Notes: generated by a model from the sequence alone, not told the origin. A stretch of DNA of 64,000 nt from Parietaria judaica (GCA_954871525.1 OX940862.1:36572232-36636231); one strand, 5' to 3'. Numbered from the stretch's first letter, positions 47,001-59,364 are shown. Translations and numbers: made by a program.

Positions 47001-50000
47001 CAACTAGAACCGCTTCACTTGCCGTTCCCTGAATGACTCCCCCACCTTGTCCTGCATCGAAGCCCAACTAAAATATTTGAGTTATGCAATCCAAACGACG
47101 ACTGAACTGACGTAGAACATGACTTGAAAATATTGATCAATCTAAACAAAACAAAAAAGCTAGAGTAGTTGACGCTTGTACCCCCAATTATGAGCAAGGA
47201 GCAGATTCCCCCCTCAACTTTTTAACATTGTTGCAGATCACCCATCATCTATTGAAACCTCACAGACGCTTATTCCCACGACACCCACGTGAAAATCTTA
47301 TGAGAAGCCGTTCATTTTCAAATTATATTGCTTTCTTAAATAACTTCCTCACAATGTGGAGGGAAAATTTCATGCACTTTTTTTATAAGCCCCCTAAGGT
47401 AATATAAATTAAAACGACTATTATTCTCTTAAGATTTTGAGGATTTCACATGCTAAACGCGAGGGTTTTAACATATAACAGGTGGTTCACAACAAAGCAA
47501 AAGTTGAGGGGGTAAATCGTTTGAAGTTAGAAGCTACAAATACCAATTACTCTATAACTCTTTTGTTAAAGAATATTCTAGATTTATTTAGAGTATTATA
47601 TATTATGTTTATCTAGAACAATCTAGGTTAGATTTAATTAGAATCACTTTCTAGAATGCATTTATTACTCTTAGAATAATGTAGAAGTAGAATAATCTAG
47701 AACTCTTGTACATGTATAAATAGCCTTCCAACCTCAATGAAATCTACGTAACATTTTCCTCTCTATTTTCTTTGTTAACATGGTATCAGAGCCATGTTTC
47801 GAAATTAGCCATCCTATTTTTTTGGGTTCGAAATTTGTTTCTTTATCAAATTAGTCATCCCATTTTTGGGTTTGAAATTTGTTTCTTTAACAAATTAGCT
47901 CACCTTCGAAATTAGCTATCCCATTTTTTGGGTTCGAAATTTATCTCTTTCCACTCGCCTTTCCACTCGCCTACTTCCGAAATTAGCTATCCCATATTTG
48001 GGTTCGAAATTTGTCTCTTTCCTCTCGCTTACTTAGCTATCCCATTTTTGGGTTCGAAATTTGTCTCTTTCCGATCCCATTTTTGGGTTCGAAATTTGTC
48101 TCTTTCCTCTCGCCTACTTCCGAAATTAGCTATCCCAATTTTTTGGTTCGAAATTTGTCTCTTTCGACTCCAGAATCTTCTCATCATTCAATCTATTCGA
48201 AATCCCCTTTTACCCATTTGTATTAGCCTCATCTACACGCCTCCACGCGCCACCCTCGACAACCGTTTTTCGATTCCATCAACGCCCAATAATTCATCTA
48301 ATTATATTGCTTGCGTTGCTCCGAATCACCTTCGTCGCCTTCGTAATCTTGCTAGCTACCTCTCAAATTCGAAATGACTAAACAAAAAACATGCCGGTGT
48401 TTCAGAAATGGTGCCCGTACTCTCGAAGATTACGGACCACAAGTTGAATGGTTTGAACTATCTCGATTGGATCAAGACTATTCGTTTGTTTTTCCGAAGT
48501 ATCGACAAAGTCAATCACTTGACCGACATTGCTCCAAGTGACAAGTCACTTTGCTCGCGAGAAGATTCAACAAGGCTTGGTTTCCACATCATATGTAAAG
48601 ACGGACGATCAAATATGAGAGTTTTACAAAGGCTCTTAATGGAGTGCGGGTCGAATATATTTGTAACAAGCTGGGCATGATTTACATATATGCTCCAGCT
48701 TGAGGGGGAGTGTTAAAGAATATTCTAGATTTATTTAGAGTATTATATATTATGTTTATCTAGAACAATCTAGGTTAGATTTAATTAGAATCACTTTCTA
48801 GAATGCATTTATTACTCTTAGAATAATGTAGAACTAGAATAATCTAGAACTCTTGTACATGTATAAATAGTCTTCCAACCTCAATGAAATCTACATAACA
48901 TTTTCCTCTCCATTTTCTTTGTTAACATCTTTCATTGACGCCCTTCGCTAATGCAGAATGAAACCTTTTTCAGTTTAGAAACTGTACCTGCCGATAGAAA
49001 CTCTTCAGGAAGGTTCAGCATTTTGCCAAGCCAGTCAAGAACTATCATTTCGAGTTCGGTGGCTGCAGGTGAAGTGATCCAGCTAAATCCGACGATGTTA
49101 AGACCGGCACTGAGCATCTCGCCCACGAATCCAGCAACACTGCTATTTGAAGGATAGTATGCAAAGTAATTGGGGCTCTGCCAATGAGTTACGCCCGGTA
49201 ATATCTTGGCCTGAACATCTGCAATATCAAGAGCCAAAATGGGGTATTTTAACACAAATTTCTGCCATTTAAACAAAAAATGCATCAACATAACAGATAT
49301 TATGTTATGTCATGTACTTGTGGTGTGTTCCAATGTCATATCTTCACTTAGTTAAAAAAAATCAGAAGTCAGTGCTTCACCATCAAGGACGTTTTGCAAA
49401 GTATCGGGACGAGAAGGCGCAGTATCCGGTAATAGCTTCTGCAGATACCCTGGCTGCAGAGATGTAAATTTGTTTATCTTAAAAGGAATTCTATTGAGGG
49501 AAAAATACGAAACTTGTAGCTTTTGTTAAGTAACTTGTCACAGTTACAGTGTTACACCATATGCAACGAAAAAGAGAGATTTGCACGCTGGAATTTTTAC
49601 TTGAAACCCAATTTGTGAAGAAAATTAATGGGCCGACGAGAAGAATCCACTATGATCGAAAAATTGAGCTAGGACATTGGAGAGAGAGAATCGGATGCGG
49701 GTCACGAACTTTTACACAACTTGTAGTAAATTTAGAGAATACCCATTTAATAAAGTCTCAAAATGAACATATACACTTCAAAGAGTCAGAGTAAGACAGA
49801 TAAGCCAAATTGGCCATTACGAAAATCCCAATCCGAAAGTTCCATACAAACTTGACACTTAATTTTTGTTAATATGACCCATAAAATAAGGTCTCAGCAT
49901 CTAAATATACACCTCAAGGATAAGATAGAGAACCTAAAACGCCCTTTACAATAATCCCTAAGAGCCCCAAAACTCCGCTCTATGAAACTGCGAACGGGTA

Positions 50001-50394
50001 GCCCCCAAAACGGATACGGGGCACAAACTCTAACACCTCACTTCTTATTAGTTTAGACAAATATATTAGCAGCACTCATCCCCCAAGTAATGATCACATA
50101 TCCTCTTAGATGCGTTAATTGACCGAGTTAACGTTAAGTGGGTCTCAAACTTAGAATCGAAAGCGTTAACTCGGTCAAATAACGTCTCCAATGATATATC
50201 TAATAACAAAATAAGAAGTTCAAGACATAAAAAAGAAGAGAGAAATGATAAGTTGTATGGACAGGTGAAACCTGGACTTGGCTGAGAACAGGAAAATCCT
50301 CGATGTTCTTGTAGTAGTCAGCAATGAAATCCACCATCTTGTGCCCGTACTCTCTCAGCTGCTCCGAATCCATGCCCTTCAAATCCCTGTTCAT
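44084..50394 (-). CDS. AAS: Aromatic aldehyde synthase (AAS), aromatic amino-acid decarboxylase family
   Basis: PLP enzyme of the group II decarboxylase family. Twelve exons: 50394-50272, 49453-49381, 49218-48988, 47051-46888, 46794-46654, 46139-46080, 45696-45532, 45231-45175, 44947-44883, 44680-44557, 44426-44289, 44206-44084; all GT-AG, 1464 nt, 487 aa. Seen: [20 protein letters not shown] at the start, [19 protein letters not shown], the ring-stacking His189 in [13 protein letters not shown], Asp273 in [10 protein letters not shown], and the PLP Lys305 in [15 protein letters not shown]. The catalytic-loop residue is Phe334 ([12 protein letters not shown]). In the plant family Tyr here gives decarboxylases and Phe gives aldehyde synthases, which make phenylacetaldehyde-type aldehydes, CO2, ammonia and H2O2. 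Overall resemblance is to Arabidopsis AAS (At2g20340). The start is taken at 50394; an upstream in-frame Met at 50427 is possible. Intron 3 has been enlarged by transposons. Confidence 0.95.
46239..46526. mobile_element. Foldback MITE in AAS intron 5
   Basis: TAGACCTTCTATTTTCAATTT and ..GCAAAAACATATCC at the left pair with the inverse arms AAGGTATATTTTTGTAAAAA and TGAAAATAGGGGGTATA at the right. It is non-coding and lies in the intron 46140-46653. Confidence 0.6.
47169..47543. mobile_element. MITE with imperfect inverted ends in AAS intron 3
   Basis: The left arm TTCCCCCCTCAACTTTTTAAC with ..TTGTTGCAGATCACCC is matched by the inverse right arm GGTGGTTCACAACAAAGC..AAGTTGAGGGGG; outer sequence GACGCTTGTACCCCC also pairs loosely with the right end. 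It abuts the LTR element at 47564. Confidence 0.6.
47805..48170. repeat. Tandem ~45-bp repeats in the LTR element leader
   Basis: The unit CGAAATTAGCTATCCCA..TTTTGGGTTCGAAATT(T)GTCTCTTTCC recurs about seven times with indels. It lies between the primer-binding site and the gag-like frame. Confidence 0.8.
48408..48680 (+). pseudogene. Gag-like fragment of the LTR element
   Basis: This 90-residue frame contains [20 protein letters not shown] and [13 protein letters not shown], matching the N-terminal part of copia-type Gag (KLNGSNYL.W...I.L.L.SI). The similarity ends after about 45 residues, and the rest ([20 protein letters not shown]) probably comes from a deletion junction. Confidence 0.7.
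49454..50271. other. AAS intron 1
   Basis: An 818-base intron with no recognisable element; moderately AT-rich. Confidence 0.6.
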
Positions 50395-50555
50395 CCAAAC
50401 ACCATCACAACCAGCAAATGCCCACAAAAATCACAACAATCTCGCAACAACTCACATCCTATCCAATCAAGAAGCGAGAGAGCTGCTGGTTTCTTCAAAA
50501 ATGTATTCCAAATCTAATCATATCATAGCAATGTGGTGGGTCCACTCCACACCAT

Positions 50556-50564
50556 AAATATATA
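50556..50564 (-). promoter_or_regulatory. TATA box of the AAS gene
   Basis: On the minus strand CTATATATTTATGG lies about 165 bases upstream of the chosen start codon and precedes a plausible leader of about 130 bases. It is the only good TATA match in the immediate promoter. Confidence 0.45.
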
Positions 50565-50567
50565 GCG

Positions 50568-51498
50568 ATGATAAAGGTTCCAAAGATAATACGATAAATA
50601 TATACACACTATAAATGTATATAGATATAGTGGCGAAGAGCCATCGTGATCATGGGTTCGGCGAGGACGAGCCAGAAAGACTTCATTCACTCTACAGTCT
50701 AGCAACTGTCAGAGGATCAATTCGAGAAACGGCCTTCGGGAGTATTGTCGTTTTTCTCAAAATAATGTCGTTTATCAGAATATAGTGTCATTTTGTTTAC
50801 ACCAAGTTTCGTGTCGTTTATGCCGATAATGACAAGTGAAACATAACAGAAAACATACAGTTTACAAAGATTATATAGTTTCTAACTTTATATACATACG
50901 TTGTTGAAAACATAATTTGGACCCACTGAGTTGCACTTTGAAAAAGAAATGGTATATATGCCGTGTTACCCCTAAAATATAAAATTGGCACAAACTCGAT
51001 AAGCATATGAAATTAAAATCAAAATAAATTAGAGAGTCAATTTTCCGAGAGAGAAAAAAAATATGAACGGGATATAAATTTTTTTCTTGTAAATGCTAGC
51101 TAATTTGTTTTTATTAAATTTGCGTGATTTGAAAGAAAAAAAAATGTATCTCCTATAGAAATTATTGAATCAATAACTTTACCGAATAGAAAATTAACTT
51201 CAACGACTGGTTCTATTTTTTTCTTTTCTCTCTCCGTCTACTCATGAAATTTCAATGCTGAAAAATTAACGGCCACTAGTTTTACCACTTTGAAGTTGAA
51301 GTGTCTAGATTCAATCCCCCACGACAATAATAAATTAAAAAAAACACTCCTCATATATTTTGGTTTATTTTACAATGATGATTAAATGAACTACATAATA
51401 ATGTTTTTACGTGAAAAATATGCTCCTTGTGTGTTATAATATGGGCTTTTAGCCATTTTAGAATCCGATATCAAATATGCAATTTCTAAAATGAGGCC
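50568..51498. other. AAS upstream region, no gene
   Basis: Mostly AT-rich. A TGTCGTTT motif appears four times between about 50745 and 50820. No coding region. Confidence 0.4.
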
Positions 51499-51499
51499 C

Positions 51500-51592
51500 A
51501 TTTATAAAGGGGGAACTCATTGAGTCCCATGAGGGTTCGGACCCATGACCTCTTGAATAGAGGAGTAGTGGAGTTACCACTAGGCCAAACAA
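51500..51592 (-). repeat. tRNA-derived SINE-like insert
   Basis: On the minus strand the A-box region TTGGCCTAGTGGTAACTCC (about 51587-51570) and the B box GGGTCCGAACCC (51544-51533) are spaced as in a tRNA-derived SINE, followed by TCATGGGACTCAATGAG. Closely related in head sequence to the insert at 43425-43512. Confidence 0.6.
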
Positions 51593-51698
51593 ACTTGGTT
51601 TAAAAGATTTGTTATCAATTTGTGCAAATTTTAAGTACTAAATGCTTAATTTATTTGTTGGCTTATTCAACTCTCCTCTCTCACTCCATATCCTCACC

Positions 51699-51753
51699 AT
51701 GTCGGCCTCTGATTACAGCTTCCTCGCCCGTTCGAAGATCTTCAACCCCTCAG
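51699..51753 (+). CDS. Possible orphan first exon
   Basis: After a pyrimidine-rich leader (CAACTCTCCTCTCTCACTCC) an ATG opens MSASDYSFLARSKIFNPS and ends at a CAG|GTACTC donor. It looks like a genuine plant first exon, but no continuing exons are visible in the following 12 kb, so it may be a truncated gene or have a far-downstream partner. The family is not recognised. Confidence 0.3.
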
Positions 51754-51849
51754 GTACTCGGATTCGATTCTTCATTTTCATTTTGACGATGTGTCCGATC
51801 AATTCCACCCGGCCGTGATGCCTGTTCACGATTATTATGTGCAACTCTA

Positions 51850-54800
51850 CTGGTAATACCACGTGAATATTTGACTGTCAAATTTGGATGTTTGACTAAC
51901 AGGGAAACTCATTTTTTAAAACTTTTACCACTATTAAATAGAATTGGACAATGCCGCCGCATTTAACCAAAGGTTGAAGTCTTATGTCACGGTTAACCCA
52001 TAATGTTTATATAAATAAAAAGGTATATATACATTAAAAAAAAAAAAGTAAAACCTTTTTGAGGCAAAATAAATCAGAACCCACTTTGGATCTCTTCATT
52101 CTGATTTCTGAGTCATAATCCAAATTCCAAAGTGACAATAACAAACCATTAACCATGAGTCATATTACACCATTTGAAGCTCACATATGTCTTTTCTCTC
52201 CTATAAAGTTTGAGCAATTATGTTTGAAAATTCTAGAACCCTCTATAGAGTCCTAAAACTTCTGCTATTATATTTCCAATTTTGGCAACTAAAAATGTGC
52301 AACTCGATCGGGTTGACCAGTAGATAATACCCAAAATATATATATGACTTTTTTATTTTATTATAATTTATTATTGAAAATTAAAAAAATTCAAGATCAT
52401 CTCCATCCGAACTGAACATCAGCTTACGTCATATCCCACGGCCCCCGCTATTATGGTGGTGTTGATGCTCATCGTCGACCCTTTGTATTTTTATTTTTTA
52501 CTTCTTAATTATTATATATATATATTTTAATGGAAAAATGACGCCAAAATCTTTTAAAACTTGATATTAGGATCTCATTCTATTTTAGATGGCGAAAGTT
52601 ATAAAAATCGTATTTGTATCTTTCAGTGTTTTTGTCCTAAAACCGTTAAGCAATGCCTTGTATCACGTTACTAGACCCATTATAATATACCATTATTTAT
52701 CATTGATAAATTGATTTAATTATTTTTATATTAAAAATGTATACTGAATGAGTTTATAAACGTGACACGTGAAGACACAAAATAAGAGTTTGACAATTTT
52801 TGCCACAAAAAAAGAAAAAGATTTTAAAGCCAACTTTTCAAACAAAAAAAAAAGGGTACATATGCCACTATTTTATTTAAAGAAAAAGTTATGTATTTTT
52901 AAATCTTAAATGTTATTTGAATCATTTTTAACTATGCAAATATACTATTTTGAATTATTTAAATAGTCAAATATAAATATGACTTTTACAGTCCGTAAAT
53001 AAATAAAAGTGGCATTGATAATACTGAAATATAATAACATTACACGTAAAATCAAACATTTACATTAACATATACATATTTTTAATATTCGTATTCTAGT
53101 ATATGTGTATTTATATTTATTTAATAAAAATAATTACATCAGTAAATGTAGAAGATTTGAAGTAATTTGACTATGGGATAATTTTTTTTATTTAAATAAT
53201 TTATAAATGGTATATATCTAAAATAGTGCATCACTTTCAATAATGATTGCAAAAATGACTGCATATATCTCACTTATCATAAAAAGAAAAGATTTTTGAA
53301 TTGTATACTCTTTCGATTAATTTATAAAAATATAGCTTTCAATTTAGAAAATAGTAGTTAAATTCTCCATATCCATTTTTATTTTTATTTTCTTAATATT
53401 CCATAATCGCAGAATTTTGACTTTAAATTCCCTCAAGTTCTTGCATATAGTCTTACCTTTTTTTTTAATAGCATGCATTTAGAATATGTTTTTTTTTTCA
53501 TAAATATACCCCCTCTTTCAATAATATATGAGTCAAACCTATATGAGTATATTCAATGATAAATTGTTGATAAAAATAGTAAACGCTAAACATAACATTA
53601 ATCATAAGAAATGATATGGTAAACTTTAATCTGAAATTGTAGTAATAGCAAAAAAATAACAGTAAAAAAAAAAAAAACATAAATGTGAGACAAAAAGCCA
53701 AATTAGATGTTGATAGTAGTTCAGTAAATATGAGAGGGGCGGACCTACTAGACCCTCTCATTTATTTATTTTTTTAATGGATTTAGATATTTAGATTTGG
53801 AAAAATATAGACTATGACTAGTTTGGGTCGGTCTAATTTTTATAATAATAATAATAATAATGATAATAAACAACGGCCCTTTGATCAGAGTTGTTGGTTC
53901 AAAACGACCGAATAGCTCTTATGAGTTCGGTATTTTACTGGAACAAAAGATGTTGGGTGTTAAAAAATCCACGACTCCACGCATTGACAGCATAACTTTG
54001 TAGGTAGCCTAAAACTAAAGCTAGATTATATATATATATATATATATATATAAATACACAAATAAAAAAACCTAGAAAGATGTGATAATAACGTCATTTT
54101 AACATATACGTAAACTAAACCCTAAATGAAATGGAAGAATTGAGTTGGGGAAAGTAAAGAAATTAGGACAAGTGCATGAACAGACATCTTTAACCACATT
54201 TGAGTTGGTGCAGACTGGATATGCTTTAAAATCACCAAAAGACATATTATCATTATTAATTAATTAAATACATAAAAAGAATAGATAATAGTATTAGTAA
54301 TACTGCTCCTTTCTTTATGGCTAATGAGAATATTCTCCTGGGTAATTTAAACTAAGCATGTTCAATGTGGGGTGTATATAATAATATAATACAATACAAA
54401 AGATCCTTCGCGGCAAAAGGATGACGACTCATGTTTTGGTCCCTGGACTTCTTCATTGGGATGATTGAGAAAGAAAAAAAAAAAAAGGGATTTCAACTAA
54501 AATTATACTTTGATACGTATACTTAAGCTCAAAGATTTACAATAAATATCTTATTATCGAAACCTGGAAAATACTTTTCAATGCTGTGTAGTATGCTAAC
54601 GTTTCGTTAGAAAGGAACAGCTTCGATAATGTCATGCAACGTAGAAAATACCTCTCAACGCCGTGCGATTTTCACAGCTACATTTGACTCATTTAATACA
54701 TGATATATATATAATATATATATATACACACATATATATCACTTACAGTCGTATAAAGTTCATGTTATAAAAAAAATCGTATTAGCCTGCACAAAAATAT

Positions 54801-56580
54801 TTCAAAGTTGAAATCTCGCACAAGAGATGTGTATATATAGCATTTATTGTTCATGCTTCAGAAATATTACATTGAGAAACAACTATAGCTTTTTTATTTC
54901 TCTTTTTTTTTTTACAATTTTGAGCATTGGATATTATTATTTTCTGCTCCGGTTTGGGGTGCACTGCGCAAGCGAATTAAACAGAGATAAATCTTGATTT
55001 TTATCTTAGAAAAGACGGGATGATTCCAAACTCTACTTGTACAATGAAGGCGTCTCTATAGCCGAAAAACGTCTTAAAAGAGGACTATGTAGTATGTGAC
55101 TCAAGCTTCGTTTCGGCGGTTCCTTCCACATGTGATCTTTTTCTTTTCCAAGCGAGACGATTCTTCCGAATCCCGGACGAGACGCTTGAGAGCAACGTTA
55201 TATTATAAAAGCTCACGCATAATATTTTGTAAAAATATATGACGTTCCATTAGGTCTACATCTGATCTAATTAAGGCACTATTAAGCACGTTGAGAAAAG
55301 TAATTAGTGGTCAGCATGCAACATTAATTAACAAAGAGAGTTAATTAAAATAAGCATAAAGATAAGCGAAAGGTGCATTAAGTTATAGACTTATAGTGTC
55401 GATCAGTGGAAGCTCTTTTCATCTTACGTAGAAAGTTGTAGACGTATAGTTGTACTTGTCGCAATTATATTATCACTCTCAATTCTTTCCCAACCCTACT
55501 TTTGACTTTCTCAAATTATATATAGGGATATTTATGTGTTTAATTTTTATATTACGACATATGTGTCTAAGTTTATTTTTTATGGTAAAAATATTTAATG
55601 TCACACGAAAAATATGCGTATTTTTATGATTAAACTCCGGAACCTTCAATTATTCTACATTATTATTAAACTTTAAGACGTACGCACATGTCTTTAGTTT
55701 AAGAGACATCAACTCAACATGAAAGGAGTTGAACCCTCATATATTGTTTAATTTGTGATATTTTGAACCACAAACAATATAATTTGATTATATAGTAGTT
55801 AAATTTAATTGTAAAAGTTACCTCATTTCTATAATAATTAATAATAATAATATAAAAGTTAATTATCAAATAAGGTCTTGGTACAAGTGAGTCTTGGTAC
55901 CGGTTCTTTTAAAGTTGAAGCCGAAAACTGAAGATTCGGTGTGGGCCAAATTGACTGATGACCTTGTTTTATGAACCCAGACTCTATTATTCGATCGTTA
56001 GGGTCTTCGGTGAAAAGATTTTCGACCCTCAGTTTTTAGGTTTTGTTTTTTGTTTTTTTTACATCCCTGATCATGCGTTTTATTTAATCAATAATTTTTT
56101 AATTAGCTAGGTTAAATTTTTATAATCGCATTGCACAGGGTTTTTTTTTCCTGATTTAAAAAGTACACACAAAACCATTTGTCTGAGGACACTCATATAT
56201 GTCTGAACCATTTGTCATCATCCTTTAATTTAGACCGTACTTATAAATTTTTTTTTCTTCTCAATGTTAAATGCTAACTATAAGTATCTCTTTTTCAGGC
56301 ATTTAAAAAAAATTCTTCTTTTCAGAACTTTGTTCGTGACTATGAACGAACAGTTGTGAGGACTGAATTTGTTTAAGTATAATTATGTGTAAAGCGTATT
56401 CTCAGTAATACGAACGGTCGAACAATTCAAAGATATCGCGTCTACTGATCACGAATAATTAAAATATATTTTCACAAGGGACAATTCAAAGGGTTACGCC
56501 TATCTATCATATGCAAGATTTAAATACTGAACTTTCTTACCCAAGTCAGGTGTTGTCAGACTCAAAAGTGATCATTCAAT
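51850..56580. other. Gene desert: AT-rich, decayed repeats and microsatellites
   Basis: No coding sequence is convincing. It includes the inverted relic of the 8600-8720 repeat (about 51945-52000), a TA run at 54027-54052, poly(A) tracts (52035, 53665, 54475) and a slightly GC-richer patch at 54950-55200 with no recognisable product. Confidence 0.5.
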
Positions 56581-56599
56581 TTTATTTATGTGGGGAATT

Positions 56600-57260
56600 A
56601 TTGAAAAATATTGTACTTAAATAAAAATTAAGTTAGAGTAGAGTGGGTCGAAACGTCGAACACTGGAGACGAACACTCTATCCCAATACTGGGTTTTTTT
56701 TTTTCAATATTCAAACGTTACGTAAAACGGTCATATTTATTATGAGTGTTATTGAATTTTATTTCAAATTATTACGTTTTGAATTAAATGATTTTTTTAA
56801 TAAACAATTCAGAATTGATTGTGATTCAATTCTCCGTCTCTCTTCGGCATATATAAATTTACAATGACCCCTAACACACCGCACACACCATTGCAAAATC
56901 ATCTTCCGAAAATCTATATCGATACCTTGAATTTGTTTCTCAGTTTTTTTTCACCTTGCAAATTCAATTTTCATGTTTCCCGATGTTTCTTTGTTGTGTA
57001 TCTTTACGTAATACATCTCAAGGAGTTTCAGTTTGCCGGTGGACTTTGAAGTGCTAGGAAGTTTGTGTTCGTTCCGTTATATCTTGGGAAGCTAATCGCC
57101 TAACAAACCTCAAGCATGTAGAGGAGGTGAATCAAGCTTTACGGAGGACGCTCAACGCGTATCGGGAATCGCTAACATTTTATGTTTTACACGATATCAA
57201 GAATATTCTTTAGATCAAAGTGACAAGCCGATGTTCGTCAATCCAAGATTGATTAAATAT
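56600..57260 (-). repeat. Second copy of the 5405-6540 repeat, without the LTR
   Basis: Read on the minus strand it follows the order CATCGGCTTGTCA, ATTCTTGATATCGTGT, AAAATGTTAGCGATTCCCGA, GCTTGAG, AGGCGATTA, CCCAGTA, GACGTTTCGA. It is uninterrupted at the point where copy 1 carries the solo LTR 5480-6305. It also carries about 370 extra bases (about 56715-57085) that copy 1 lacks. Confidence 0.75.
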
Positions 57261-57604
57261 GTATCAAAATATATATTCGTTATTGTTTTTTTTAATCTAT
57301 TTTTTTTTTTATCATCTTTTTATAAAAAATATACCTAACAATGTCGACAGTCGCTAATACTATTGGAATGGACCGGCCGCGAGAAAAAACAGGTCATTTC
57401 ATTGTTTGCCTTTTTTATTTCTTTTCTTCCTTTGCCGACATGGACAAACAGTCAATTAATCTACGTAATTATATCGTAGGTAATAGTTAATACTAATGCT
57501 GAAACAGTTAATTTGTCAAGATATTGTGGGGACCTATTCATAGTACATGTCGGTCTAACTTTGAGGGCTGAATTTGATAATCTAAAGTCTAAATAGTCTA
57601 ACTT

Positions 57605-57606
<2 letters not shown>

Positions 57607-57642
<36 letters not shown>

Positions 57643-57652
57643 TATAATTATA
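57607..57652. repeat. (TAA)n microsatellite
   Basis: About 12 consecutive ATA/TAA units, followed by TTATAA units. Confidence 0.9.
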
Positions 57653-57659
57653 ATTATAA

Positions 57660-58940
57660 AGAACATTATTTAGAATATAGGTCAACCTGGCCAAAAACAT
57701 ATAAATCTTCAAAGAATTCAGCGGATGTTGTTGAAACGTTGAGTCATACTAGATTCCATTTGGATTTCTCTATCAAATCAAAGAATTAAAATAAATAAAT
57801 AATATCTTTATAAGCCATATTAATCATATTATTATAATGAGCATCGGAAAATTCAATAAGTATTCAATGGTGAAAATCTCTATTTAGTTTTAAATTATCT
57901 AAAATTTCATATCTATCAACAGTTAGTATGAAAATTCTAGAGATTTCAAAAACTGTTTGTCCTATATAAGTAGCATAAAGTTTTCGAATGGAATTTTTAT
58001 ATTGTTCTTCGTCCATATAAAAAGTTGTTATTACAATATTTAAAGCTAAAACATTGTAATATATTTGTTTTATAAAGAACGAGTCACTCATGACAATTAT
58101 ACGAAGACTACTCATGCATGAATTTCAATCGAAAAGATATGTATACGACTGTTATCTATCCGATTTTGTAATTATATATAATACCGATTATTGGTGTAAA
58201 TTATTAAGTAAATAAGTATTATTATAAAATTGAGATTAAATATATAAATAATTTAACGAATTCTATTGACTATTGATTAAGATAAAGAGTGTGAAAGGAA
58301 GAAAGAAAGATAGCATGAGTGAGTCAATGCACAACATAAACGGCCTAACCGCATTAAATTTCTCTAGCATGCTTTTAGAATTGCCCACAACTTTTTTCAT
58401 TAAATGAATAAATAAGCAATTGTGTTATTTTAGTACATTGTTTTCTTTACGTCAATCATCTCTCAGACAAATGTTATCTTTGTTATTTGTATAAAGTATA
58501 TATTAATTATGGTCAAAATACCTATAAAGAGTGGTTTTCTTTTTCCAAAATTTGTATTTTGTCAACTTTACCTTTTTAAAATTTCTACTTTCATATTTTT
58601 TTACTACAATATATAGTTATATATAAACTCAGTCTCTGTCACTCATTCGGGCCTTCAATGTTTGTAACCCGACATTCTCTCCCAAAATAATTTGTTTAAA
58701 ATATGCATGTAATGTATTGCTGAAAAATGTTCAGTGATTTTATTTTTTCAAGAGATTAAAAAAGGACCATCCAATGAAGATTTAGAGGCCTAGCTTGATA
58801 TTTCGGAAAAAAAATAAATAAGAAATATTATATCTTATATTCTTTTTAAAAAGTTAGAGAGTAGGTGCTCTCCAAACGCTTTCAACTTTAACGTGTGAGC
58901 GTCATTTTATAGGCGGAATGAAGGTGTTAAATTTTACGAT
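57660..58940. other. AT-rich intergenic stretch, no gene
   Basis: Only short chance frames. No repeat structure stood out. Confidence 0.5.
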
Positions 58941-59149
58941 TTTTCATGAAATTGTCGACTGATTTTTGTTTTTTGAGGATATGCGAAAAGAAAATTATTT
59001 TGTTTCGTTGGATTTTTACCAAATTTTGCGAAATTCGCAGGGGCAAGAGGTTGGAATTTCGATTTTCGTTTTTGTGAGTAAAAATTTCAAAAAAATTGTT
59101 GGAATTTTGCTAAAAAATCATATTTTTGGTGGATTTCGGCAAAAATTTA

Positions 59150-59335
59150 TATATTTGCACTCCACCCCACCCAGTCCGGCCGGATGGACGCCGGCACGCG
59201 TGTGGTGGTGCATTTGTGCGAGTCCTCTCCCATCCACAAAATTCTATTACCCAAAGGGCACAAGTCCTTGTACCAAATATTTGGTATATATAAACATCAC
59301 CAAACTCTTGGCATCTATCAATGTGAGACTTTTTG
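59150..59335 (+). repeat. Second copy of the 1440-1620 block
   Basis: CTCCACCCCACC, GAGTCCTCTCC(C)ATCCACAAA, CCCAAAGG, CTTGT and AAACATCACCAAACTCTTG occur in the same order at both sites. At 1440-1620 the block lies inside the inverted-end element 1170-2656, so this is probably a fragment of another member of that family. Confidence 0.7.
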
Positions 59336-59364
59336 ATATTCAACTAATATCACGCGTTCACACT

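Larger units (their letters stand above)
47564..48927 (+). mobile_element. Complete short non-autonomous copia-like LTR retrotransposon in AAS intron 3
   Basis: Two 217-bp LTRs (47564-47780 and 48711-48927), each TGTTAAAGAATATTC to TTTGTTAACA, differ at only 4 positions. The perfect 5-bp target duplication is TCTTT (47559-47563 and 48928-48932). A primer-binding site TGGTATCAGAGCC complementary to initiator Met-tRNA starts at 47781, and a polypurine tract TTGAGGGGGAG ends at 48710. Each LTR has a TATAAATAG box. The 930-bp interior holds an array of ~45-bp repeats and a gag-like fragment but no protease, integrase or reverse transcriptase, so it depends on a partner. It is transcribed opposite to the host gene. 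Confidence 0.95.

Noticed and set aside
48408..48680. Host gene inside AAS intron 3
   Set aside because: It is the gag fragment between the two LTRs of the 47564-48927 element.
134..50394. A biosynthetic or defence gene cluster
   Set aside because: MATE and AAS could be read as a metabolite cluster, but NUS1, DENN and WDR70 are housekeeping genes, and the RIN13-DENN-WDR70-AAS order looks like ordinary conserved synteny.
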